From the NCBI RefSeq assembly GCF_019175365.1, contig NZ_CP059572.1, positions 62,001 through 126,000 on the forward strand: DNA of 64,000 nucleotides, written 5' to 3'. Positions 25,848 to 35,902 of this stretch are shown here, one piece after another. Every line of letters starts with the position of its first letter. The first letter of the stretch is position 1. The position numbers and the translations under genes were made by a program. The notes beneath the pieces are model-generated. The model ran no database searches. It was given only the letters and a program-made list of their open reading frames with translations, and was not told the origin of the DNA. This DNA is from Actinomadura graeca (GTDB taxonomy: Bacteria > Actinomycetota > Actinomycetes > Streptosporangiales > Streptosporangiaceae).

Positions 25848-26459
25848 TCAGGGGAAGAGACCCTCGCGCTCCAGACGGTCCCCTAACCGGGCGAGGCCGC
25901 TGCGGATGCGGGACTTGGCCGTCCCCTCGGGGATCCCGAGCGCCGCGGCCACCTGCCGGTACGTCAGCCCGCGGTAGTAGGCCAGCTCCAGAGCGTCGCG
26001 CATGGGCACGGGGAGCGCGTTCAGCGACTCCTTCATCCGGCTCGCCAGTTCCCCGGCGAGCACGGCCTCGTCGGCCCCGCCCTCGGCGGCCGCGGGCGCG
26101 GGCTCCGGCAGGGGACGGCGCCGCCGGGCCTCCCGGCGCACCCAGTCGACCGACCTGCGGTGCGCGAGCGTCGCGATCCACCCGCGCAGCGAACCGCGCC
26201 CGGGATCGAAGGCCAGCGGGCGTTCCCAGAGCCCGGCGAAGACCTCCTGCGTGACGTCGTGCGCCGCCTCCCGGTCGCCCGTGACCCGCCGGGCGAGCCC
26301 GTACACCAGCGGCGCGTACAGGTCGTAGACCTCGCCGAGCGCCTGCTCGTCGCCCGCCGCGAGCCGGGCGCGCAGATCCTCGTCACCGGCGGGCGCCGGC
26401 CGGGGCGCGTCCACCGAACCACCACCCGTCTCTGACCGGCTCGCCGTGAATTGTCTCAC
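25848..26459 (-). CDS. ECF-type RNA polymerase sigma factor
   Basis: About 203 aa. Region 2 contains [31 protein letters not shown]. Region 4 contains [36 protein letters not shown]-like sequence with the usual helix-turn-helix. It directs RNA polymerase to a small regulon. I find no anti-sigma gene beside it. The genes immediately downstream on the same strand (DUF4331, TPR, NicO) are the obvious candidate targets. The start may be the GTG at 26459 or a GTG at 26414. Confidence 0.87.
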   Translation of the reverse strand: [203 protein letters not shown]

Positions 26460-26623
26460 CCGCGTGATCGGCCGTGAACGACCTTCGTCCGGGACGGCCC
26501 GGCGCCTGAGGTGCGGCGCAGGTCCGGCGCCCGGATGGCCTTGTCCGGCCAGGGCGCCCGCCCGCGGGCCACGGGTGCCGGGGACGCGGCGGGGCCGCGT
26601 CCCCGGCAGCCTACGATCATTGG

Positions 26624-27460
26624 ATGAGCGGTCTGTACGGCATCAGCGACCTGCACGTGGGATTTTCCGACAACCGCGCGTTCGTCGAGGGACTCCGGCC
26701 CGCGTCCGACGGCGACTGGCTGATCGTCGCCGGGGACGTCGGCGAGCGCTTCTCCGATGTCGAGTGGACGCTGCGCACCCTCGCAGGGCGGTTCGGCAGG
26801 GTCGTCTGGGTGCCCGGCAACCACGAGCTGTGGACGACGAAGGACGACCCCGTGGCCCTGCGGGGCGAGGCCCGCTACCGGCGGCTCGTCGAGATGTGCC
26901 GCGGCCTGGGCGTGCTGACGCCCGAGGACCCGTACCCGGTGTGGGAGGGCGAGGGCGGCCCGGTGACGATCGCGCCCCTGTTCATCCTGTACGACTACAC
27001 GTTCCGCCCGGACGGCGCCTCCACCAAGGAGGAGGCCCTGGAGATCGCGCGCGAGGCGGGGATCGTCTGCACCGACGAGGTCTACCTGCACCCCGACCCC
27101 CACCCCACGCGGGACGCCTGGTGCGACGCGCGGATCACCTACACCGAGCGCCGTCTCAAGGAGCTGCCGCCCGACACCAGGACGGTCCTCGTCAACCACT
27201 GGCCGCTCATCCGCGAACCCACGCGCGTCCTGTGGTACCCCGAGTTCGCCCAGTGGTGCGGCAGCGAGCGCACCGCCGACTGGCACGTCCGGTTCGGCGC
27301 GGTCTCCGTCGTGTACGGGCACCTGCACATCCCCCGGACGATCTGGGCGGACGGCGTGCCGCACGTCGAGGTGTCCGTCGGCTACCCGCGCGAATGGCGC
27401 AAGCGCGACACCGCGCCGCAGGGCCCGCGTCCCGTCCTGCTCCCGCGGGAGGACGCGTGA
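26624..27460 (+). CDS. Metallophosphoesterase
   Basis: 278 aa calcineurin-like phosphoesterase. The metal ligands appear in order: ISDLHVGF (DxH), VAGDVGE (GDxx), PGNHELW (GNHE), VNHWP and YGHLHIP (GHxH). It hydrolyses phosphate esters of unknown identity in the cytoplasm. Its TGA overlaps the GTG of the phosphopantetheinyl transferase gene, so the two are translated together. It could act on phosphopantetheine or CoA intermediates, but that is a guess from context. Confidence 0.9.
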   Translation: MSGLYGISDLHVGFSDNRAFVEGLRPASDGDWLIVAGDVGERFSDVEWTLRTLAGRFGRVVWVPGNHELWTTKDDPVALRGEARYRRLVEMCRGLGVLTPEDPYPVWEGEGGPVTIAPLFILYDYTFRPDGASTKEEALEIAREAGIVCTDEVYLHPDPHPTRDAWCDARITYTERRLKELPPDTRTVLVNHWPLIREPTRVLWYPEFAQWCGSERTADWHVRFGAVSVVYGHLHIPRTIWADGVPHVEVSVGYPREWRKRDTAPQGPRPVLLPREDA

Positions 27461-28095
27461 TCGAGGGGATCGTCCCGGCGGGCGTCCGCACGTCCGCCGT
27501 CTACGACGACCCGCCCGGCGCCGTCCTGTTCCCCGAGGAGGAGCCCGTGGTCGCGCGGGCGGTCGACAAGCGGCGCCGGGAGTTCACGACCGTCCGCTGG
27601 TGCGCCCGCGAGGCCCTCGCCGGGCTGGGGATGCCGCCCGTCCCGATCACGCGGGGCGAGCGGGGCGCGCCCCGGTGGCCGGACGGCGTCGTCGGCAGCA
27701 TGACCCACTGCGACGGCTACCGGGCCGCCGCCGTCGCCCGGTCAGGGGACGTCGCCGCCCTCGGCATCGACGCAGAACCCCACGGCCCCCTTCCCGACGG
27801 CGTCCTGGAGGCCATCGCCCGCGAGGAGGAGCTCCCCCTGCTGGAGGAGCTGGGCCGCGCCTCCCCGGACGTGCACTGGGACCGGCTGCTGTTCTGCGCC
27901 AAGGAGGCCGTGTACAAGGCGTGGTTCCCGGTGGCGCGCCGCTGGCTCGGCTTCGAGGACGCCACCCTCGTGCTCGACCCCGGCGGCACGTTCACCGCCG
28001 AGATCCTCGTCCCCGACCCGCCGTTCCGCGGTTTCACCGGCCGCTGGACGGCCGGCCGCGGCCTGATCGCCACCGCCATCACCGTCCCCGCCTAG
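27457..28095 (+). CDS. 4'-phosphopantetheinyl transferase, EntD/Sfp type
   Basis: 212 aa. It transfers phosphopantetheine from CoA to carrier proteins of polyketide, peptide or siderophore synthases. The family motifs are intact: GSMTHCDGYRAAAVA, the Mg-binding LGIDAEPHG, and FCAKEAVYKAWFP. FTTVRWCAREAL in the N-terminal half is typical of the EntD subgroup. The GTG start overlaps the metallophosphoesterase stop. No carrier-protein gene cluster is nearby, so it probably serves synthases elsewhere in the genome. Confidence 0.92.
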   Translation: MIEGIVPAGVRTSAVYDDPPGAVLFPEEEPVVARAVDKRRREFTTVRWCAREALAGLGMPPVPITRGERGAPRWPDGVVGSMTHCDGYRAAAVARSGDVAALGIDAEPHGPLPDGVLEAIAREEELPLLEELGRASPDVHWDRLLFCAKEAVYKAWFPVARRWLGFEDATLVLDPGGTFTAEILVPDPPFRGFTGRWTAGRGLIATAITVPA

Positions 28096-28171
28096 CCGGG
28101 CGGCCTCCCGCGCCCGCCCACCGCGAGGCGGTGACGCGCCGGCCGCGGGAACGGGCCCCTCGGGCCCGGAT

Positions 28172-28753
28172 TCACGGGCACAGCCCGGCGGCGGCCAGGG
28201 CGAGCAGGCGGTTCGCCGCGGCGGGGTCGTTCTCGGTGGCCATGGCGATCGCGTTGGCCAGCCGGAGCACGTCGTCGAAGGCGGTGTCCGCCGGCGCCAG
28301 GCCGCCCTTCTGCGCGCGGACGAACAGCTCCTCGCCGGCGGCGCGCATGGCCCGGCAGGACGGGTTGAGCTCGGACCGCTCGTCCTTCAGCGTCACCATG
28401 ACCGACGCGGGCATGCCGCGGAACACGGTGACCTGCTCGATGAACGCGCGCAGCCACGTCAGCAGCGCCTCGCCGGGCGCGGGGGCGGCCAGCAGGCCGC
28501 GGGCCCGGGCGGCGAGCTCGTCGTAGACCCCGGCGAGCATGGCCTCCAAAAGGTCCTGCCGGGTGGGGAAGTGCCGGTAGAGCGTCCCGATCCCGACGCC
28601 GGCCAGCCGGGCGACGCCCTCCAGGGAGGCGTCGGCGCCGTCGCGCAGGAACATCTCCCGGGCCGCGGCGAGCAGCCGCGCGCGGTTGCGGCGGACATCG
28701 GCGCGCTCGGTCCGGGCGGCGGCGGCCCGCCGGGGTGTGTCGTCGGTGGTCAC
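28172..28753 (-). CDS. TetR-family transcriptional regulator
   Basis: 193 aa. An N-terminal helix-turn-helix (ASLEGVARLAGVGIGTLYRHFPTRQDLLEAML) is followed by an all-helical ligand domain with LTWLRAFIEQVTVFRGMP, the layout of common TetR repressors. The GTG at 28753, with GAAGGACC just upstream, excludes a 32-residue non-homologous extension. The target is not obvious: the downstream gene is convergent, and the upstream 150 nt holds no gene. A self-regulatory site may lie at about 28800-28850. Confidence 0.85.
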   Translation of the reverse strand: MTTDDTPRRAAAARTERADVRRNRARLLAAAREMFLRDGADASLEGVARLAGVGIGTLYRHFPTRQDLLEAMLAGVYDELAARARGLLAAPAPGEALLTWLRAFIEQVTVFRGMPASVMVTLKDERSELNPSCRAMRAAGEELFVRAQKGGLAPADTAFDDVLRLANAIAMATENDPAAANRLLALAAAGLCP

Positions 28754-28904
28754 CTGGTCCTTCGGTCCTTCCTGGCGGGGGACGGGGACGCCTGTTTTTG
28801 GAACGGTCCCCAGATAGTAGCGGTGATGAGCCGCATGGTCCCCGCACACAGAAGGCCGCCGAACCCGCCGCGGACGAGTGGTCCGCGGCGGCCTCGGAAG
28901 GACC

Positions 28905-28957
28905 GGTCAGGAGCCGCCGGGAAACAAGGACAGATAGACGCACCCGCCGCCGGCGTC
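28905..28957 (-). pseudogene. Displaced copy of the thiC 3' end
   Basis: About 52 bp resemble the end of thiC at 31556-31607. The first 17 bases (ggtcaggagccgccggg) are identical, and the rest matches roughly two positions in three. On the minus strand it reads GGGCVYLSLFPGGS-stop against [17 protein letters not shown] in intact ThiC. It carries no more of thiC. The arrangement (intact gene at one end, orphan tail at the other) is that left by elements that insert into the 3' end of a gene. Confidence 0.6.
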
Positions 28958-28964
28958 AGAGGCC

Positions 28965-29459
28965 TCAGTCGATTTGCGGCTCCCTGCTGTCGAGGCCATG
29001 CCGGATCCGCCGCCAGAGTGCGGGATGGATCTCGTAGTCGTCCAGGTCGTCCGGCGCGACCCAGACGACCTCGGACGCCTCGTCCGTCGTCATCAGGACA
29101 CCGCCGACCGGCCGCGCGTGCAGGCAGATGTTCACCGGCTGCCGGACCTCGTCCACCCGCCCGTCCTTGATGTACTCGATCACGTGGTCGGGGGTGGTGA
29201 ACACGCCCACGAGATCGCCGGTTTCGATCTCGACGCCGGTCTCCTCGCGGCACTCCCGGACGGCGCACTCCCGGATGGTCTCGCCCTTCTTCAGCCCGCC
29301 TGTGGGAATCGTCCACAAACCATTGTCAGGGCGCCGCAGCAGCAGCACCCGGCCATCGTCGTCACGTACGAGCGCGGACGCCGAGGGCTTGCGGCTGGTG
29401 GGCTTGGGCGCGTCCGGGTCCTGCCAGTGGTCGACGCGCCGGGCTTTCGTCGTGCTCAT
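28965..29459 (-). CDS. NUDIX hydrolase
   Basis: 164 aa. The Nudix box is complete (GGLKKGETIRECAVRECREE followed by TG), which binds the metal and cleaves nucleoside diphosphates linked to another group. The N-terminal 25 residues are charged and poorly conserved. The ATG overlaps the stop of a 57-codon ORF (ATGA), placing it at the end of a three-gene minus-strand unit behind the HTH regulator. The specific substrate is unknown; the unit lies inside the possible thiC island. Confidence 0.9.
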   Translation of the reverse strand: MSTTKARRVDHWQDPDAPKPTSRKPSASALVRDDDGRVLLLRRPDNGLWTIPTGGLKKGETIRECAVRECREETGVEIETGDLVGVFTTPDHVIEYIKDGRVDEVRQPVNICLHARPVGGVLMTTDEASEVVWVAPDDLDDYEIHPALWRRIRHGLDSREPQID

Positions 29460-29629
29460 GCTCCATCCTCGGCCAGCCGGTCTATCGGGTTGAGTCCGAG
29501 CGACAGGTTGGAACGGCGCGAGTTCTCGATCAGCTGCTCAGCCTGCTCGCGACCGGCGCTCTGTCGTCTCGGGGACGGTTGATCAGTTGCCGGCCACGGG
29601 GCGTCCGTTGTTCCAGAGTTCGTTGACAT
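29456..29629 (-). CDS. Small protein of 57 aa between the HTH regulator and NUDIX genes
   Basis: A short ORF that overlaps the 3' end of the HTH gene by 47 nt and ends in an ATGA overlap with the NUDIX gene. It is hydrophilic. The C-terminal half, REQAEQLIENSRRSNLSLGL then NPIDRLAEDGA, reads as an amphipathic helix and looks like real coding sequence. The overlap at both ends argues for translation in one operon. I do not recognise the family. A partner or anti-regulator for the HTH protein is possible. Confidence 0.55.
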   Translation of the reverse strand: MSTNSGTTDAPWPATDQPSPRRQSAGREQAEQLIENSRRSNLSLGLNPIDRLAEDGA

Positions 29630-30329
29630 GGCAGGCGAAGCGATCGAAGAGGCCCTCTTCTTGGCAGCGCTGCACGTGGAGCATGGGAGAGTCGTGCCCG
29701 ACCAGGTATGCGAGATGCGGTGTCACGAGCATCTGGTCATCGAAGATGAAGACGCTCATGGCAATGTGATCGTCTCCGTAGCGGGCTTCGATGCCTGGGA
29801 CGTCGGCGACCTTGGAAAGCTCGTCCAAAGTGATCTTGATGCGTGTGCCGACCGTGAGCGGCACGGATTCAAGAGTTTCACGGCGCCGGGTCACATCGCT
29901 TTCGGGATCGCCGATCAGGAACCGAACCCGACTGCCATTCTGAGCCTTGCGGCGGAGAATCCCCCGGAGGTTGGGGATCTCAAGCCACAGGAAGTAGTTC
30001 GTGTAACCGGCGAAAATGAGGTTTTTGGAGGCATCGTCGATCAGGCGTCGCCACACCGACTTCGGGCAGGCGGATCGGTGCGGGTAGACCGCGACGACCT
30101 CGCGATCGGGGCCGGTCTTGACGTTCTTTCGGATTGCGTCGGGCCACAGCACGGCCTCATCAACTCCTAAGGCCCGAGACGCGTCCCACCGGTGTCGCAG
30201 GTGGGGCGTCCGCCCTTCATCGACGATCCACCGAGCCACCGTCTTCACGTCCACCTGGCACGCGTCGGCTAGTTCTTGCTCCGTCAGTCTCGCATCGTTC
30301 AGGGCCTGCCTCAGCGCGTCGTTGGCCAC
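29583..30329 (-). CDS. HTH regulator with C-terminal PLD-like domain (DUF5919-like)
   Basis: 248 aa. An N-terminal Cro/XRE-type helix-turn-helix (LTEQELADACQVDVKTVARWIVDEGRTPHLRHRWDASRAL) is followed by a domain with VYPHRSACPKSVWRRLIDDASKNLIFAGYTNYFLW and GSRVRFLIGDPESD. This combination occurs in a large actinomycete family related to phospholipase-D-like folds; I recall it as DUF5919 but cannot check. No paired HxK catalytic motifs are obvious. The gene is visibly less GC-rich than its neighbours, which suggests transfer. GTG start with GGGAGCG upstream. Confidence 0.75.
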   Translation of the reverse strand: MANDALRQALNDARLTEQELADACQVDVKTVARWIVDEGRTPHLRHRWDASRALGVDEAVLWPDAIRKNVKTGPDREVVAVYPHRSACPKSVWRRLIDDASKNLIFAGYTNYFLWLEIPNLRGILRRKAQNGSRVRFLIGDPESDVTRRRETLESVPLTVGTRIKITLDELSKVADVPGIEARYGDDHIAMSVFIFDDQMLVTPHLAYLVGHDSPMLHVQRCQEEGLFDRFACHVNELWNNGRPVAGN

Positions 30330-30457
30330 TGCGCTCCCAGCGTCGGGACGGAAGGGACGTTCCCCGAACGTATCTCTGACACGTCGTAGACGTCCTTGGA
30401 ACGCTGTTCAAACGTCCGCAGGCTCAGGAGCATGCTCGATCCCACCCCAAATAAGGC

Positions 30458-30494
30458 GACCCCGGACGCGGTGTTAGGAGCACCGGCCGGGGTC
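30458..30494. promoter_or_regulatory. Hairpin in the divergent promoter region before three small ORFs
   Basis: Bases 30458-30465 (gaccccgg) pair exactly with 30487-30494 (ccggggtc) across a 21-nt loop, about 20 nt before the ATG at 30517. It lies in the 187-nt gap between the divergent HTH gene and the small-ORF group, and could be a 5' leader structure or operator. No clear -35/-10 pair was found here. Confidence 0.35.
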
Positions 30495-30516
30495 TGACCG
30501 GAAGTGAGATCCGGCT

Positions 30517-30780
30517 ATGGGCAAAGTACAGCAACCGCACAATACGGACGCCGTACAGAAGCGGAAGGCGGCGTTGCGGGAGGAGTTTCCGGGCTGGTCG
30601 ATCATTCACACCGCCGACACCGCGCGGTGGTGGGCGACGCGGCCGACCGGGCGCGCCGGGCACCACGGCCCCTTCGGCGGCCGGGTGGTGACCGAGCTGG
30701 ACGCCGACACCGCCGAGGCACTGCGCGAGAACCTGCGGGAGGTCACCGACGCCGAGACCGGCGGGAGGCCCGCGCGGTGA
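30517..30780 (+). CDS. Small hypothetical protein (87 aa), first of a three-gene group
   Basis: 87 aa, hydrophilic, with no membrane segment. It has REEFPGWSIIHTADTARWWATRP in the middle and VVTELDADTAEALRENLREV near the end. The Trp-rich 'FPGWSI...RWWA' pattern with a Leu/Asp-rich helix recalls small actinomycete proteins found next to HTH genes, but no function is known to me. Its TGA overlaps the GTG of the next ORF, indicating an operon. It is divergent from the HTH/PLD-like regulator, its likely controller. Confidence 0.6.
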   Translation: MGKVQQPHNTDAVQKRKAALREEFPGWSIIHTADTARWWATRPTGRAGHHGPFGGRVVTELDADTAEALRENLREVTDAETGGRPAR

Positions 30781-31122
30781 GCGGGCACGAGGCGGTGATC
30801 CGCGCGGTGGGCGGGCAGTTCCCCGGCGGGATCGTCGCGACTTACGCCGACAGCCCCCTGGTACTGCGGAAGCTGCTGGAGGCGGCGCAGGAGTGCGACC
30901 ACCGGCTGGCGCTGCGGACGCTGGTGGCCAGGCTGGGCGAGCGCGGCGTCACGGTCCGCATCTACCGGACCAGCCTGATCGTGACCGGGTCGGACGAGCG
31001 GAAGCTGATCGTCATCTGCCAGCGGGCGGTGTTCCGGTGGGCGGTGGGCGAGGAGATCGGGCTCGTCACCGGCATGGACCGCGCGGTGCAGGACGTCGCC
31101 GACGCCGCGAAGGGGGCTCGTC

Positions 31123-33395
<2,273 letters not shown>

Positions 33396-33486
33396 TCGTG
33401 CCCGACGCTAACCCGCCGCACCCCCGTTGCCGCAAGCGGCGCCCATGGGATAAGGGCCGGTGGGTGAATCGCCCTACGGTGTCCGG

Positions 33487-34020
33487 TTACAGCGCCCAGG
33501 ACTCCGGCTCCTGCGCGCGCCGCAGGATCTCGTCCACCGTCTCCTCCGGCGTCTGGCCGGACGTGTCGAGCCACAGCCCGATGCGCGGTGTCCCGGTCCG
33601 CAGGCCCTCGTCGAGCTGCTCGATCGTCCACACGCCGTAGGCGTCCTTGCCCCTGGCCGCCTCGCGGGCCGCGACCGCCTCCGGCCGCGGGGCGAGGACC
33701 ACGACGAGCAGCGGCCGCCCCTCGATGAGCGCGGTCATCTCGGTCAGGTGGCCGCCGAGGACGACGTCCTGCGCGACGACGGTGAACCCCTCGCGGAAGT
33801 AGGCGTCGCACGTCCGTGCCGTCAGGCGATGCCGCAGGCGGAGCTGTCGCACGGCCTCCTCGGACGGGTCCGGTGTCATGTCCGCCCGCCCGCCCACCAC
33901 CATCCGCCGGAACACGCTGCCGCGCACGTGCACCGAGCGGGGGAACCGCTCCGCGAGGAGCTGCGCGACCGTCGACTTCCCGGCCGCCTGGATCCCGGTG
34001 ATGAGGAAGATCGCTTTCAT
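33487..34020 (-). CDS. P-loop kinase, chloramphenicol-phosphotransferase/gluconate-kinase-like
   Basis: 177 aa NMP-kinase-fold protein. Walker A GIQAAGKST is at residues 9-17. RGSVFRRMVVGGRADMTPDP and FTVVAQDVVLGGHL match a group of small ATP-dependent phosphotransferases that includes chloramphenicol phosphotransferase. The acceptor is unknown; resistance cannot be claimed. The gene stands alone, divergent from the histidine kinase gene. Confidence 0.8.
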   Translation of the reverse strand: MKAIFLITGIQAAGKSTVAQLLAERFPRSVHVRGSVFRRMVVGGRADMTPDPSEEAVRQLRLRHRLTARTCDAYFREGFTVVAQDVVLGGHLTEMTALIEGRPLLVVVLAPRPEAVAAREAARGKDAYGVWTIEQLDEGLRTGTPRIGLWLDTSGQTPEETVDEILRRAQEPESWAL

Positions 34021-34139
34021 GCCGCTCCGTCCGTGACCGTACCGGGCGCCTCCGACCGTACCGCCGGCGCGCCCGGAGCCGGCGCACCGCCATCGCGGGG
34101 CGGGTGCGGGACGGGGATCCCGTCGGGGAGGATGGTGGC

Positions 34140-35309
34140 GTGGTGGTGACGGTCCCCCGGGTGAGCGGTCAGGTCAGGGATGCGCTGGCGGCGGCGGCGC
34201 TCGCCGTCTGCGCGGCGGTCGCGGCGGCGGTGTGGCCCGAGGTGCGCCCGCTGGACGCGCCGGGCCTCCTGCTGCTGGCCGGTGTGCACGCGCCGCTGGC
34301 GGTCCTGCGGCGCTGGCCGGGCCGGGCGCTGGCGTCGCTGGTCGTCCTGGCGCTGCCGTACCACCTGCTCCAGTACCAGCACCACGCGCTGGTGCCCGCC
34401 GAGGTGATCGCGCTGTTCGGGTACGCCGTGCTCGGACGGCGGGTCCGGGTCGTGCTCAGCGTCGTCGCGCTGCTGCTGCTGACCTGCGTGGTCGGGATGG
34501 CGATGCGCGCGGGCGGCGGCAGCGTCCGGGAGCAGATCGCGGTGATCGAGGGCGTCGTCGCGATCGCCATCGCCGTCCAGGTGTGGCGGAGCCACCGCGC
34601 CCGCGTCGCGGCGATCACCGAGCGGGCCGAGCGCGCCGAGCGGACACGGGAGCAGGAGGCGCGCCGCCGGGTCGCCGAGGAACGCCTCCGGATCGCCCGT
34701 GACCTGCACGACCTCCTCGCGCACAGCATCACCCTGATCGGCGTGCAGGCGGGCGCGGCGGCGCACCTCGTCCGCGGCGACCGCCCGGTGGACCGCGGGG
34801 AGCTCGGCGAGGCGCTCGCCTCGATCGCCGCGACCTGCCGGGACGCCCGGACGGAACTGCGCGGGACCCTCCAGGTCCTGCGCGGCGCCGACGGCGGACC
34901 GCCGGAGGTCCTGCCGGGCATCGCGGGGATCGCCGGTCTCGCGGAGGCGGCGCGCGCGGCCGGGCTCACCGTCGTCCTCGACGACGAGGGGGCCGGGACG
35001 CCGCCGCCGGAGGTGGGCGTCGCCGCCTACCGCATCGTCCAGGAGGCGCTGACCAACGTCGTCAAGCACGCCGCCGCCACGACCGTCGAGGTCGGGCTGG
35101 CGCGGGACGGGGACCGGCTCGCCGTCCGGGTCGCCGACGACGGGCGCGGCCCGGCCGGAGGGTCGCCGCGGGGGTTCGGCCTGCTCGGGATGATCGAACG
35201 GGCGCGCAGCGTCGGCGGGACCCTGGACGCCGGTCCCCGGGCGGGCGGCGGGTTCACCGTCACCGCCCTCCTGCCCGTCGCGGACGTGGGCTCCGTCACC
35301 CCCCGCTGA
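34140..35309 (+). CDS. Sensor histidine kinase, NarL/DesK-type, no adjacent response regulator
   Basis: About 389 aa. Four to five N-terminal membrane helices lead to a coiled stretch (AAITERAERAERTREQEARR). The HisKA_3 dimerisation box RIARDLHDLLAHSITLIGVQ has phospho-acceptor His190. The HATPase domain has EALTNVVKHA and DDGRGPAGG. Such kinases phosphorylate a LuxR-type response regulator encoded next to them, but none is present on either side. The start is one of three GTGs at 34140-34148, behind GGGGAGGATG. Its 3' end overlaps the convergent NUDIX gene by 14 nt. Confidence 0.88.
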   Translation: MVVTVPRVSGQVRDALAAAALAVCAAVAAAVWPEVRPLDAPGLLLLAGVHAPLAVLRRWPGRALASLVVLALPYHLLQYQHHALVPAEVIALFGYAVLGRRVRVVLSVVALLLLTCVVGMAMRAGGGSVREQIAVIEGVVAIAIAVQVWRSHRARVAAITERAERAERTREQEARRRVAEERLRIARDLHDLLAHSITLIGVQAGAAAHLVRGDRPVDRGELGEALASIAATCRDARTELRGTLQVLRGADGGPPEVLPGIAGIAGLAEAARAAGLTVVLDDEGAGTPPPEVGVAAYRIVQEALTNVVKHAAATTVEVGLARDGDRLAVRVADDGRGPAGGSPRGFGLLGMIERARSVGGTLDAGPRAGGGFTVTALLPVADVGSVTPR

Positions 35310-35823
35310 GACGCTGCAACAGGAGCAGCCCGCAGAGGCTGGACGCCGAGCCGATCTCACCGCGCGCCGCCATGTCCGGGACGTCGGCCAGCGGAACCCA
35401 CTCGATGCGTTCCGCCTCCACGTCGGTGGGCTCGCCGACCCGTTCGGCGCCGTCCGCCCGAAAGATGTGGTGGACGCCGTCGTGGACACCGGGGGACGGC
35501 GGCACCTCCAGGATCCGGCGCAGCGGCCCCGCGCGGTACCCCGTCTCCTCGACCAGCTCGCGCGCGGCGGCGCCGGCGGGGTCCTCGCCGTCCTCGACCC
35601 GTCCGCCCGGAACCTCCCAGCCCCACCGGTCGGTGATGAAACGGTGCCGCCAGATGAGCAGGGCCCGCGCGCGGCCGTCCACCGCGATCACGCCCGCGGC
35701 GGGGCGCACCCGCAGAAGGTGGTGGTCGACGCGGCGCCCGTCGGGGAGCTCGACATCGGCCAGCCGCACGTCCATCCAGGGGCTGTCGTAGATCGACCTC
35801 TCCCCGTGCACAGTCCATCGCAT
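35296..35823 (-). CDS. NUDIX hydrolase, ADP-ribose-pyrophosphatase-like
   Basis: 175 aa. The Nudix box GGRVEDGEDPAGAAARELVE then ETGY is complete, preceded by WRHRFITDRWGWEVPGG. The early segment DVELPDGRRVDHHLLRV is typical of ADP-ribose/nucleoside-diphosphate-sugar hydrolases. It probably cleans up ADP-ribose-like compounds in the cytoplasm. ATG start; the 3' end overlaps the histidine kinase gene tail to tail. Confidence 0.88.
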   Translation of the reverse strand: MRWTVHGERSIYDSPWMDVRLADVELPDGRRVDHHLLRVRPAAGVIAVDGRARALLIWRHRFITDRWGWEVPGGRVEDGEDPAGAAARELVEETGYRAGPLRRILEVPPSPGVHDGVHHIFRADGAERVGEPTDVEAERIEWVPLADVPDMAARGEIGSASSLCGLLLLQRLSGG

Positions 35824-35902
35824 GACCGGACGCTATCGGGGGCTTTCAAACCCTTACCGGTAGGGTCAGGATCAAGGGGGACGCAGGGAGGCGAGCTCGT
35901 CG

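Noticed and set aside
33487..34020. Chloramphenicol resistance gene
   Set aside because: The fold matches the phosphotransferase group, but specificity residues cannot be confirmed and many homologues are housekeeping kinases.
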